DNA from: Tropicimonas sp. IMCC34043
Lineage (GTDB): Bacteria > Pseudomonadota > Alphaproteobacteria > Rhodobacterales > Rhodobacteraceae
Direction: 5' to 3'
NCBI RefSeq assembly: GCF_003390845.1
Contig: NZ_QMEK01000002.1
Span: 310,001-374,000, forward strand
DNA length: 64,000 nucleotides
The translations under genes were made by a program, and so were the position numbers. The notes under the pieces are model-generated. The model saw only the letters and a program-made list of their open reading frames with translations, searched no databases and was not told the DNA's origin. Positions 16,117 through 24,768 of this stretch are shown one piece after another; the first letter of the stretch is position 1; every line of letters starts with the position of its first letter.

Positions 16117-17306
16117 GGCTGGTGCTGCGCCTTGCGCTTCGCGATCTTCTGCGCGACCGGGTGCAGCTGATCTGCAATGTCGCGGTGATCGCCGGGGTGC
16201 TGGTGCCGCTGATGGTGTTGTTCGGGGTCAAGAACGGCGTCTATGACGCGCTGATCGGTCGGCTGCTGAGCGATCCGGCGAACCTGCAGATCGACACATC
16301 GGGGAACCTTTCGTTTTCCGAGTCGGATGCGGACGAGGTGGCAGGCTGGCCCGAAAGCGGCTTTGTCACGCTCAAGACCCGCAGCATGTTCGATTTCATC
16401 AACGTAAAGCCCGTGGCAGGCGGCGCGCTGCGCGACGCGGTGATCGTGCCATCGGGGCAGGGCGACCCCTTTCTGCCCGCGGGTGCCAGCCTTGACCCGG
16501 ACGAGGTGGCGGTGAGCGGGCAGCTTGCGCGGCAGCTCAACATCGCCGCGGGCGACGAGATCCTTGTCGCGACGCAGGCAGAGCGGCCCCGGCAACTGGT
16601 CTTTCGCCTGAAGGTTTCGGCCATCGTGCCCTCAGAGCGGCTTGGCGGGCGCACGGTGCTGGCGGGGATCGACAAGCTCGACCTGATCGAGGCGTTCTAT
16701 GACGGCTTTGCCCTGCCCGATCATGGCATCGACGAGGGGCGGCCGCTGTCTTCGCGCATTGCGACCTATGAGGGGCTCAGGGTCTTTGCCCGGCGGCTGG
16801 AGGATCTGGCGGCGCTGCAGGACCGGGTCGAGACCCGGTTCGGCATCGCGACCGAGGCCCGCACCCGGCAGGTCGAGGCGACGCTGAGCCTTGGCCATAA
16901 CCTCGATCTTGCGCTGGTCCTGACGGCGGCGGTTGCCTGCGTCGGGCTTGCCGCCGCGCTGCTGTTCGGCTTCTGGGGGGCGATCCAGCGCAAGGCGCAG
17001 GTGATGGCGACCCTGTCGCTGATGGGGATCGGCGGCAACCGGCTGGCGGTCTTTCCCATCGCGCAGGCGCTGGTATCGGCGGCGGTGGCGCTGGTGGCGT
17101 CGTTCCTGCTGTTCGGTCTGGCGACGCTGGCCGTCAACGCGCTGTTCGGCAGCGGCGATGCGGGCCCGGACATGGTGCGGATGTCGGTCGGACAGGCGCT
17201 GGCGATCATCGGGGGTGTGCTGGCCTTCGTGCTTGCCACCTCGCTCGCGGCCGCGCGCGCCGCACAGCGCGTCGATCCTGCCACCGTCTTGCGGGAGGGC
17301 AGCTGA
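16113..17306 (+). CDS. FtsX/MacB-like ABC transporter permease
   Basis: 397 residues with the FtsX-family layout: one N-terminal membrane helix (VQLICNVAVIAGVLVPLMVL), a periplasmic domain of about 200 residues, then three helices (LALVLTAAVACVGLAAALLF, ALVSAAVALVASFLLFGLAT and ALAIIGGVLAFVLATSLAAA). The C-terminus ends in RVDPATVLREG, the usual end of MacB-type permeases. Such pairs extrude lipoproteins or transmit ATP-driven movement across the membrane rather than moving solutes through a pore. It overlaps the ATPase gene (ATGA) and the next gene (TGATG). Confidence 0.88.
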   Translation: MRLVLRLALRDLLRDRVQLICNVAVIAGVLVPLMVLFGVKNGVYDALIGRLLSDPANLQIDTSGNLSFSESDADEVAGWPESGFVTLKTRSMFDFINVKPVAGGALRDAVIVPSGQGDPFLPAGASLDPDEVAVSGQLARQLNIAAGDEILVATQAERPRQLVFRLKVSAIVPSERLGGRTVLAGIDKLDLIEAFYDGFALPDHGIDEGRPLSSRIATYEGLRVFARRLEDLAALQDRVETRFGIATEARTRQVEATLSLGHNLDLALVLTAAVACVGLAAALLFGFWGAIQRKAQVMATLSLMGIGGNRLAVFPIAQALVSAAVALVASFLLFGLATLAVNALFGSGDAGPDMVRMSVGQALAIIGGVLAFVLATSLAAARAAQRVDPATVLREGS

Positions 17307-18865
17307 TGCGGCGCTGGCCGATCCTTTCAGCCCTTGTCGCGCTGACCGCCGGTTCATCGGCGGCGCAGGAGATCACCTGGCCGGTCAAGTTCTATGACCC
17401 GGCGGCGGAAGCCGGCGCGCCGGCGGATCTGGTCCTGCCGATGCCCTGCGGTGCGGCGATGGCGTTTCAGAAGGTCGTCGTGCCGGTGCGTCCGGATGAC
17501 CCGCTGGCGGACCAGCGTGTGCGGCTGGGCCAGTCCGACCCCGAGACCGGCTATTCCGACTATCTGCGGACCGAATTTCTGCGTGGCGCCTTCTCGGACG
17601 CGGACCCGGCCGACTCGCATTACTACATCGCCCGCTATGAGTTGACGTTGGGTCAGGCGCGGGTGCTGCGCGGCGACTGCGCCGAACCGGGCAATCCGGA
17701 CCGGCTGGCCGAAGGGGGTCTGTCGTGGTTCGAGGCGGTGTCGCTCGGCCGCAGCTACAGCGAATGGCTGCTCGGCAACGCCCCCGATGCGCTGCCCCAT
17801 GATGGCGAACGCCGCGCCTTTGCCCGTCTGCCGACCGAGGTGGAATGGGAATATGCCACGCGCGGCGGCGCGCGGGTCGATCCGGCGCTGTTTCCCGGCC
17901 GCCGTTTTTTCGAGACCGGCGATCTGGGGGAATATGCGCTGTTCGACGATGGCCGCCGTGCCGCGCCGGGGCCTGTGGGCATCCGCCAGCCCAATCCGCT
18001 GGGCCTTTTCGACGTTTACGGCAATGCCGAAGAGCTCATGCTGGAGCCCTTCCGTCTCAACGCCTTCGGCCGCAGCCACGGGCAGGCGGGGGGCGTGGTG
18101 ACGCGCGGCGGCTCGATCGACGCGGTGGCCGCACAGATCTATTCCGCGCAACGGACAGAATACCCCGCCTTCGACCCGGCGACGGGGGCGGCGATGGCGG
18201 GTGCCTATTTTGGCGTGCGTTTCGTTTTGTCCAGCAATGTCGTGTCCGAGGACCGGTTCGACGCGATCCGCAGCAGCTGGACCGAGACGGCGGATGACGA
18301 AGGCGTGCCCTCGGGCGACGCCCTGACCCAGTTGTCGGCCATCGTGAATTCCGAGATCGACCCGCGCCGGAAGGCGGCGCTCAGCGGCGTGCAGCTGCAG
18401 TTTCGCCGCGCCCAGGAGGACGTCAGGCTGGCCCAGGAGGAGGGCGCACGATCGACCCTGCTGAGCGCCGGGGCCTTCGTCGACGCGCTGCGCCGGGACG
18501 CGGCCGAGATCCGGCGGCTTCAGCGTCTGTCCTATGAACTGGCCGACCGGATCGGCATTACCCAGGGCAAGCCCAAGGAGACGCTGATGAACAGCCTGCG
18601 ACAGACGGTTGCCGACATCACGGACGCGCGCGGCGTGCAGGACACCTATCTTCTGGTGCTGCGCACGGCACTTGAGACGCTTTCGACCGATATCGCGGCG
18701 GACGAGCTTCAACAAAGCTACGAGGCGCTGACCGCGCGGTTGCGGGGGGCGGGACAGGCGCCTGTGGCCGATCAGGTCGATGCGGCCTGGGGCGTTCTGA
18801 CCGCCTTTCGAAAGACCCCCGACATGGCACAGGACGCACTGCTCGATGCGGCCTTGACGCGCTGA
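17306..18865 (+). CDS. Secreted formylglycine-generating-enzyme-fold (SUMF1) protein without catalytic Cys
   Basis: 519 residues. Residues 1-20 are a signal peptide ending SSAAQ. An FGE-sulfatase fold spans about 90-310: HYYIARYELTLGQARVLRG, LPTEVEWEYATRGG, LFDVYGNAEELML, TRGGSIDAV, AYFGVRFVLS. The Cys pair that binds copper in true formylglycine-generating enzymes, normally shortly before the GFR-like strand, is absent, so a binding rather than catalytic role is likely. The C-terminal 200 residues are helical with coiled-coil character (QLQFRRAQEDVRLAQEEG). It is periplasmic. The start overlaps the permease stop; the stop is 39 bases before the next gene. Confidence 0.82.
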   Translation: MRRWPILSALVALTAGSSAAQEITWPVKFYDPAAEAGAPADLVLPMPCGAAMAFQKVVVPVRPDDPLADQRVRLGQSDPETGYSDYLRTEFLRGAFSDADPADSHYYIARYELTLGQARVLRGDCAEPGNPDRLAEGGLSWFEAVSLGRSYSEWLLGNAPDALPHDGERRAFARLPTEVEWEYATRGGARVDPALFPGRRFFETGDLGEYALFDDGRRAAPGPVGIRQPNPLGLFDVYGNAEELMLEPFRLNAFGRSHGQAGGVVTRGGSIDAVAAQIYSAQRTEYPAFDPATGAAMAGAYFGVRFVLSSNVVSEDRFDAIRSSWTETADDEGVPSGDALTQLSAIVNSEIDPRRKAALSGVQLQFRRAQEDVRLAQEEGARSTLLSAGAFVDALRRDAAEIRRLQRLSYELADRIGITQGKPKETLMNSLRQTVADITDARGVQDTYLLVLRTALETLSTDIAADELQQSYEALTARLRGAGQAPVADQVDAAWGVLTAFRKTPDMAQDALLDAALTR

Positions 18866-18904
18866 GGTGCGCAAGGCCCGCGGCGGGATAAAGGAGGACG
18901 GAAC

Positions 18905-20533
18905 GTGGATGGCAAGCTGATCACCACCACCAGCTCCGAAGGGCTGAAGCCACTCGGATCGCAGGCGCAGCGCTCGTTCGAGCTTGTGCAATCCGAGATC
19001 GAGGCGCGGCTTGGCCCGGATCACGCGGCGATCTTCGCCGAACCCGTCAGCTCGGAGTTCGGCGACCAGACCGACTGGTATGCGGGCCGTCCGGGCGAGG
19101 TGGTGGCGCTGGCGGAGCTGACGGACGACGAACAGGCGGCGCTGCGCGAAAAGCTGTCGTCGCTTGTGGGCGACATCCGAGAGGTCGGCGCGGCGCTTGC
19201 GGCCAGCAAGGAGACCGGCGAGCAAAGGCTGGGCGAGGCGCTCTGCAATGCAGTCGAGGTGCCGAATGACCGCGCGATCCACGCGATCCGCGACGGTGCG
19301 ACGCTGCACCCGGTGCTGGTGAACTGGGCGCGGCTTGCCGATGTGCAAAGCCCCGTCCGCGGTGTGCTGACCGGAACGGCGCGGGCGCCCGCGGCGCCCG
19401 TCGCAGCGGTGGGGGCGGTCGGGGCCGGCATCGCCGCACCGGCAGGGGTGGAACCCGCGGCCGTCGCCACCGCGGCGGGCGGCGGGTTTGCCTCTATGGC
19501 AGGCTGGCTGATCGGGCTGGGCTGGCTGCTGCTGGCGCTGATGCTGGCGGCGATTGTCGCGCTGATGGTGGCGCCCTGCGCGCTCCAGCTTTCGTTTCTG
19601 CCGTCGAACTGCCCGGTCCCGGTGACCGAGGTCGAATCCGACGCCGCGCTGGCCGAGGCCCCGGTGCTGCGCAACCGCATTGCCCAGCTTGAACGCCAGA
19701 TCGCCATTGCCGACCGGGTCTGCCAGCCCGAGATCGAGGAAGAAGCGGTGCTGCCGCCAGCGCCGGTGCTGCCGTCGCTGCCTGTGCCGTCGGTGCCGCA
19801 ATGCGCACCGGGCCAGGTCGCGCGCGCGACCAGCGAGCTGGTGATCATGGTGGATGCCTCGGGCAGCATGAATCTGGCCCGGGACATGCCGCCGCAACTG
19901 GAGGCGGAATATTACCGGTTGGCAGAACAGATCGACGCGGGCCAGAGGGCCGGTGGCAATTTCATGACCTTGTCGGGATTGATCGCGCAGTACCGGGTGC
20001 TTGAACGGGAGATAGACGGCCTGCCAGGCCCAAGCCGGATGGATGTCACGCGCGAGGTACTGACGGACCTTGTGGACCGCGCGCCCGGGACGGTCGACAT
20101 TGGAATGGTGGTCTTTGCGGGATGCAACGATGTAAGGGACGGCGGCTCCTATCCGCTTGCCGGACGGCCGCAGCTGAAACAGCGTATTGCGGCGCTGAGG
20201 CCCCAGGGCGGCACCGCGCTTGCCGATGCGATCCGGCTTGCACAAGGCAAGCTGAGCGGCGGTCAGTCGGCCGAGGATCCGGTGAACATGCTGCTGATCT
20301 CGGACGGCAAGGACAGTTGCGAGGGCAATCCCTGTGCTGCCGCCCAGAGGGTCAAACAGCAACGGCCCGGCGTCGCCATCAATATCGTCGATCTCGGGCG
20401 CAGCGCGGATCTGAAATGCGTCGCCGATGCAACGGGCGGATTCTACATGCAGTCCCAGCAGCTCGACCGGGTGCAGCTTGCCGCGCTGATGCGCGAAGCG
20501 GCCGGATTCGAGGGCCGGGGGCTGTGCCGCTAG
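18905..20533 (+). CDS. Membrane-anchored von Willebrand factor A protein
   Basis: 542 residues, GTG start behind a strong site (AAAGGAGG). Residues 1-145 form a cytoplasmic domain shared with the protease at 4760 (FAEP at 44-47, WY at 58-59, PVLVNW at 136-141). After an Ala/Gly-rich linker come a membrane helix near 200-222 and a coiled coil LRNRIAQLERQIAIADRVC at 255-273, matching those of the first two operon genes. The periplasmic vWA domain has a canonical MIDAS DASGSM (317-322), a middle motif GGTALADAI and LLISDGKDSC. It ends the operon and is followed by a bidirectional terminator. Its protein-binding role is inferred from the MIDAS. Confidence 0.85.
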   Translation: MDGKLITTTSSEGLKPLGSQAQRSFELVQSEIEARLGPDHAAIFAEPVSSEFGDQTDWYAGRPGEVVALAELTDDEQAALREKLSSLVGDIREVGAALAASKETGEQRLGEALCNAVEVPNDRAIHAIRDGATLHPVLVNWARLADVQSPVRGVLTGTARAPAAPVAAVGAVGAGIAAPAGVEPAAVATAAGGGFASMAGWLIGLGWLLLALMLAAIVALMVAPCALQLSFLPSNCPVPVTEVESDAALAEAPVLRNRIAQLERQIAIADRVCQPEIEEEAVLPPAPVLPSLPVPSVPQCAPGQVARATSELVIMVDASGSMNLARDMPPQLEAEYYRLAEQIDAGQRAGGNFMTLSGLIAQYRVLEREIDGLPGPSRMDVTREVLTDLVDRAPGTVDIGMVVFAGCNDVRDGGSYPLAGRPQLKQRIAALRPQGGTALADAIRLAQGKLSGGQSAEDPVNMLLISDGKDSCEGNPCAAAQRVKQQRPGVAINIVDLGRSADLKCVADATGGFYMQSQQLDRVQLAALMREAAGFEGRGLCR

Positions 20534-20562
20534 CGGGCCGCAGACAGGCGGGTCGGTTCCAC

Positions 20563-20604
20563 AAGAAAATGGCCAGCGGGGCGCCCCCACTGGCCATTTC
20601 TTCG
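20563..20604. terminator. Bidirectional terminator
   Basis: An inverted repeat with AAATGGCCAG-type arms (stem near 20567-20601, loop CGC) is flanked by an A-rich 5' side and TTTCTTC on the 3' side. It lies between the convergent vWA gene and the 81-residue gene and could end transcription from both sides. Confidence 0.75.
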
Positions 20605-20629
20605 TTCGGGCATTCGCTGTCGCGCCGGA

Positions 20630-20875
20630 TCAGCTGTTCCAGGTCCAGCGGAACTTTGCATCCGAGGACGCAACGATCCGCATCGGCGGGCAGTTCACCA
20701 CCTCGATCTTGAAGGCGCCCGCCGTGTCGAAGGTCTCGAATGCCTCCCAGACGCCGCTCGAGTTGCGCCGTTCCAGCTGGACGCTGCCGTTGCCCGGCTC
20801 GACATCCAGGGTGGCGGGTTTGGCCCAATGGGGAAATTCCGCGGTGATCAGATCCGCGGACTGCCAGTCGCTCAT
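20630..20875 (-). CDS. Small hypothetical protein, 81 residues
   Basis: Starts MSDWQSADLITAEFPHW and has a good ribosome binding site (GAAAGGAAC) six bases before ATG 20875. The middle (GSVQLERRNSSGVWEAFE) and the end (MRIVASSDAKFRWTW) form alternating strands, like small beta-sandwich proteins sometimes found among phage structural genes, but I cannot assign a family. There is no signal peptide. It converges on the SrfB/SrfC operon across a shared terminator. Calling a product here rests on the ribosome binding site and on protein-like composition. Confidence 0.6.
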   Translation of the reverse strand: MSDWQSADLITAEFPHWAKPATLDVEPGNGSVQLERRNSSGVWEAFETFDTAGAFKIEVVNCPPMRIVASSDAKFRWTWNS

Positions 20876-21105
20876 TGCCGGTTCCTTTCGTTCCAGAGCG
20901 CCGGATCGGCCGCGGTCCGTGCGGGGATGTCCACCTTGGGCAGCCATCTGCGCGGACGGGTGTCGACCCGGCAATTGCAACGAAAAGGTCTTCGACTTGG
21001 GTAAAGGATCCGCCATCGCGGCGACCGTCACCTTAACGCAGTGTCAAGGATACGCCCTCCGCGTGGTCCGGCCGGGCCGCTTTCGCGGCACCGGCCAAGG
21101 TCGCG

Positions 21106-21972
21106 CTACCCCAGCAACTGCCTGAGATAGGCACCATATGCGGTTTTCTTGAAGAACTCGGCGCGTTCGGCAAGGGCTGCGTCGTCGATCCAGCCGTTGG
21201 CCCAGGCGATCTCGTCCAGACTGCCGGTTTGCATGCCCTGACGCTCGGTGAGGGTGCGCACGAAGTTGCCGGCGTCGAGCAGCGAGGCGTGGGTGCCGGT
21301 GTCGAGCCAGGCAAAACCGCGGCCCATGGTTTCGACGTTGAGAAGGCCGTCGGCAAGATACATCTCGAGCAGCGATGTGATCTCGAGCTCGCCGCGGGGC
21401 GAGGGCTGGACCTCGCGCGCCCGCGCTGGCGCCGATCCGTCGAGGAAATAGAGCCCGGTCACCGCATAGCGCGAGGGCGGCACCTCGGGCTTCTCGACGA
21501 TGCCGGTGACCCGGCTGCCCTCGAAGGCGACGACGCCATAGCGTTCGGGGTCCGCGACCCGGTAGGCAAAGATCGTGCCACCTGCCTCGCGCGCCTTTGC
21601 GGCGCCCAGCAGATCCGGCAGGCCATGGCCGAAATAGATGTTGTCGCCAAGGATCATCCCCGAGGGCGCACCTGCCAGGAAATCCTCGGCCAGCAGATAG
21701 GCCTGCGCAAGCCCGTCGGGAGAGGGCTGGACGATCCAGGTGATCTCGATCCCGAACTGGCTGCCGTCGCCCAGCAGGCGCTGGAACTGCGCCTGGTCGT
21801 CGGCGGTCGTGATCAGCGCGATCTCGCGGATACCCGCCAGCATCAGCACGCTCAGCGGGTAATAGATCATCGGCTTGTCATAGACCGGAAGAAGCTGCTT
21901 CGAGACACCCATGGTGATCGGATAAAGCCGCGTGCCGGAGCCTCCGGCGAGAATGATGCCTTTGTGTTGCAT
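21106..21972 (-). CDS. rfbA: Glucose-1-phosphate thymidylyltransferase RfbA/RmlA
   Basis: 288 residues. Makes dTDP-glucose from dTTP and glucose-1-phosphate, the first step to dTDP-L-rhamnose. The nucleotidyltransferase motif GGSGTRLYPIT is at residues 10-20, followed by SKQLLPVYDKPMIYYPLS, GDNIYFGHGL and VEKPEVPPSRYAVTGLYF. The family's full length is present. It is the last gene of the rfbC-rfbB-rfbD-rfbA operon on this strand, 38 bases after rfbD. An imperfect GC-rich inverted repeat just downstream (about 21068-21095) may end the transcript. Confidence 0.96.
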   Translation of the reverse strand: MQHKGIILAGGSGTRLYPITMGVSKQLLPVYDKPMIYYPLSVLMLAGIREIALITTADDQAQFQRLLGDGSQFGIEITWIVQPSPDGLAQAYLLAEDFLAGAPSGMILGDNIYFGHGLPDLLGAAKAREAGGTIFAYRVADPERYGVVAFEGSRVTGIVEKPEVPPSRYAVTGLYFLDGSAPARAREVQPSPRGELEITSLLEMYLADGLLNVETMGRGFAWLDTGTHASLLDAGNFVRTLTERQGMQTGSLDEIAWANGWIDDAALAERAEFFKKTAYGAYLRQLLG

Positions 21973-22010
21973 CTCAAGGTCCTTGCGATGAAGCCCGTCC
22001 GAAAGGCGGG

Positions 22011-22883
22011 TCAGGTGTCGGTCTGTGCGGCGAGTTGGCCAAGAACATCGCGGAGCCCGGCGCGCCAGTCCGGCCGGGGGATCCCGAACCGGGCCTCGAG
22101 CGAGGCGCAGTCCATCCGCGAATTGCCCGGCCGCGCGGCCGGGGTCGGGTAGGACGCGGCGGGGATGTCGTTCACGGTGACCGCCTTGCCGGCCTCGGCA
22201 AAGATCGCGCGCGCGAAATCGGCCCAGCTTGCGTCGGGCGTGCCCGAGAAATGGTGGATCCCGCCGGGCCTGCGATCGGCCGCCATCTGGCCCGCCATCT
22301 CCAGAAGCGCCGCGGCGATGGCCGCGGCGGGGGTCGGGCCGCCGATCTGGTCGGCGACGACGTTCAGCTCGGACCGGGTTTCGGCCAGCCGCAGCATGGT
22401 CTTGACGAAATTGGCGCCATGGGCCGAGAACACCCAGCTGGTGCGCAGGATGGCGTATCGCCCGCCGGCCGCCGCGATGCCCTGCTCGCCGGCCAGCTTG
22501 GTCCGGCCATAGGCGCCCAGCGGACCGGTCGCGTCGTCGGGCTTCCAGGGTGCGGTGCCGGATCCGTCAAACACATAGTCGGTCGAGACATGCAGGAACG
22601 GCAGGCCGCGGCTGGCACAGGCGCGCGCCATGGCGGCGGGCGCTGCGCCGTTGATCGCCAGCGCCAGCTCCTGTTCGGTTTCGGCCCGGTCGACGGCGGT
22701 ATGGGCCGCGGCATTGATCACCGCATCGACCGGGGCGGTGGCGATGGCCTCGGCACAGCTTTCGGGACGGGAAAGATCGGCAGCCTCGCGGCCAAGCACG
22801 ATCAGCTCGATGCCGCGGCCCGGCGCCTGAAGCTGCAGTTCCGTCGCGACCTGGCCGGTGCGGCCGAAAACCAGCGCCTTCAT
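22011..22883 (-). CDS. rfbD: dTDP-4-dehydrorhamnose reductase RfbD/RmlD
   Basis: 290 residues. Final NAD(P)H-dependent reduction to dTDP-L-rhamnose. It is a short-chain dehydrogenase with the nucleotide motif [10 protein letters not shown] at 6-15, [21 protein letters not shown] and the catalytic YGRTK. ATG 22883 (MKALVFG) is chosen because it overlaps the rfbB stop as ATGA; a longer frame upstream would run into rfbB. Confidence 0.95.
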   Translation of the reverse strand: MKALVFGRTGQVATELQLQAPGRGIELIVLGREAADLSRPESCAEAIATAPVDAVINAAAHTAVDRAETEQELALAINGAAPAAMARACASRGLPFLHVSTDYVFDGSGTAPWKPDDATGPLGAYGRTKLAGEQGIAAAGGRYAILRTSWVFSAHGANFVKTMLRLAETRSELNVVADQIGGPTPAAAIAAALLEMAGQMAADRRPGGIHHFSGTPDASWADFARAIFAEAGKAVTVNDIPAASYPTPAARPGNSRMDCASLEARFGIPRPDWRAGLRDVLGQLAAQTDT

Positions 22884-23929
22884 GAGGCCTTCCCCAGCCG
22901 CTGGCCGACGCCCGCGCGGGTCTGCAGGGCGCGCCACCACGGCTCGTTGTCGAGATACCACGCGACCGTGCGTTCAAGCCCCTCTTCGACGGTCACCGAG
23001 GGCCGCCAGCCGAGTTCGGCGCGAATGCGGCTCGGGTCGATGGCATAGCGGGCGTCGTGGCCCGGCCGGTCGGTGACGAAGGTAATCTGGTCGGCGTAGG
23101 ATCCGTCGGCTTTGGGCCGTTTTGCGTCGAGGATCGAACAGAGCGTCTTCACCAGTTCCAGATTGCTGCGCTCGTTTTCGCCGCCAATGTTATAGCTGCG
23201 GCCGACCGCGCCCTTTTCGACCACCAGCAGCAAGGCGTCGGCGTGGTCCTCGACAAACAGCCAGTCGCGGATGTTCGAGCCGTCGCCATAGATCGGCAGC
23301 GGCTTGCCCGCGAGGGCGTTGAGAATGATCACCGGGATCAGCTTTTCGGGGAAGTGGAAGGGCCCGTAATTGTTCGAGCAGTTGGTCAGAACCACCGGCA
23401 GGCCATAGGTCTCGTGCCAGGCGCGGACCAGATGATCCGAGGCGGCCTTCGAGGCCGAATAGGGCGAACGCGGATCGTAGGGCGTATCCTCGGTAAACTT
23501 GACCGAAGGATCATTGGGCAGCGAGCCGAACACCTCGTCGGTCGAGATGTGGTGGAACCGGAAGCCTTCGGGGCGGCCGCTGTCCTGCCAATAGCTGCGG
23601 GCGGCTTCCAGCATCTGGTAGGTGCCGTTGATATTGGTCTCGATGAATTCCGCCGGCCCGTCGATCGAGCGATCGACATGGCTTTCGGCTGCGAGGTGCA
23701 TCACCGCGTCGGGCCGATGCGCCGCAAAGATCCGGGCCAGCGCCGCGCCGTCGCGGATGTCGGCCCGTTCGAACGCATAGGCCGGGCTGGAGGACACCGA
23801 GGCGACATTGTCGAGGCAGGCGGCATAGGTCAACGCATCGACGTTGACCACCTGGTGACCGTCGGCGATGGCACGGCGCACCACCGCCGAGCCGATGAAG
23901 CCCGCCCCGCCCGTGACAAGAAGTTTCAT
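22880..23929 (-). CDS. rfbB: dTDP-glucose 4,6-dehydratase RfbB/RmlB
   Basis: 349 residues. Converts dTDP-glucose to the 4-keto-6-deoxy intermediate using tightly bound NAD. An extended SDR with [12 protein letters not shown] at 7-18, [24 protein letters not shown] and catalytic [26 protein letters not shown] and [13 protein letters not shown] are family hallmarks. It overlaps rfbC upstream and rfbD downstream by four bases each. Confidence 0.97.
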   Translation of the reverse strand: MKLLVTGGAGFIGSAVVRRAIADGHQVVNVDALTYAACLDNVASVSSSPAYAFERADIRDGAALARIFAAHRPDAVMHLAAESHVDRSIDGPAEFIETNINGTYQMLEAARSYWQDSGRPEGFRFHHISTDEVFGSLPNDPSVKFTEDTPYDPRSPYSASKAASDHLVRAWHETYGLPVVLTNCSNNYGPFHFPEKLIPVIILNALAGKPLPIYGDGSNIRDWLFVEDHADALLLVVEKGAVGRSYNIGGENERSNLELVKTLCSILDAKRPKADGSYADQITFVTDRPGHDARYAIDPSRIRAELGWRPSVTVEEGLERTVAWYLDNEPWWRALQTRAGVGQRLGKAS

Positions 23930-24498
23930 GGCTGGCTATCCTTGAAGTCGAAGGGCGAAAGGATGGTTTTCAACAGCGGCGCTTCGGCGTCCTTGCCCGA
24001 AAGCCGCGGTTCGATCCCGTCGAGGCCCCAGTCGATGCCGATGTCGGGGTCGTCGAAACGGACGGCGCCTTCGGTCTCGGGGGCATAGGTGTCCGAACAC
24101 TTGTAGATGATCTCGGTATCGGGCGCGCGCGTGACGAAGCCATGGGCGAAGCCTGCCGGCACCAGAAGCTGCTTGCCGTTCTCGAATGTCAGCTCGACCC
24201 CGAACCATTTGCCATAGCTGGGCGAGCCCTTGCGGATGTCGACAGCGACGTCGAACAGACAGCCGCGGCCGCAGCGCACCAGCTTGTCCTGCGCGCGCGG
24301 AGGCGCCTGAAAGTGCAGGCCGCGCACCGTGCCGGCGTGCTCGGACAGCGAATGGTTGTCCTGCACAAAGGTAATATCGATGCCGGCGTCGCGAAGCGCA
24401 TCCCGGTTGTAGGTTTCCGAGAAGAACCCCCGGTCGTCGCCGAATCGCTTCGGCGTCAGAACCAGGAGCCCCGGCAGTGCGGTCTCTTCGATCAGCAT
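23926..24498 (-). CDS. rfbC: dTDP-4-dehydrorhamnose 3,5-epimerase RfbC/RmlC
   Basis: 190 residues. Epimerises the keto sugar before reduction by RfbD. The cupin-fold signatures [34 protein letters not shown] and [16 protein letters not shown] are present, with GFAHGF and Tyr in SDTYAPE. It is the first gene of the operon, with AGAAGG upstream of ATG 24498. Transcription must start in the 270-base gap to the rhomboid gene. Confidence 0.96.
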   Translation of the reverse strand: MLIEETALPGLLVLTPKRFGDDRGFFSETYNRDALRDAGIDITFVQDNHSLSEHAGTVRGLHFQAPPRAQDKLVRCGRGCLFDVAVDIRKGSPSYGKWFGVELTFENGKQLLVPAGFAHGFVTRAPDTEIIYKCSDTYAPETEGAVRFDDPDIGIDWGLDGIEPRLSGKDAEAPLLKTILSPFDFKDSQP

Positions 24499-24768
24499 TC
24501 TCTATCCCTTCTGGGCGGCAACACCCCGTCCGGAGTGGCAGGTCTGGTGGAGGAGCCGCGCTGTGGGGGCGCGGCCTTCGGAGGCTATCCTAGTGGTCAC
24601 CAAGATCATGAAAACCTCTGTTGCACTGCAGCGATGTCGCACGATTCTATCCCGCGCGTGCAGGGAATACGAACGGTTCGGGCCAGAAATTCCTTTCGGA
24701 TCGGCGGAACGAGAGCGATTCCGCCCATTTCCGGAGCATCTGTGGTTTCTGCAAAGCAGCAATGTACC

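Noticed and set aside
17354-20590. Minus-strand open frame of over 1000 codons opposite the FGE-fold and vWA genes
   Set aside because: No motif, low-complexity His/Arg-rich composition, and both plus-strand genes have clear domains and ribosome binding sites.
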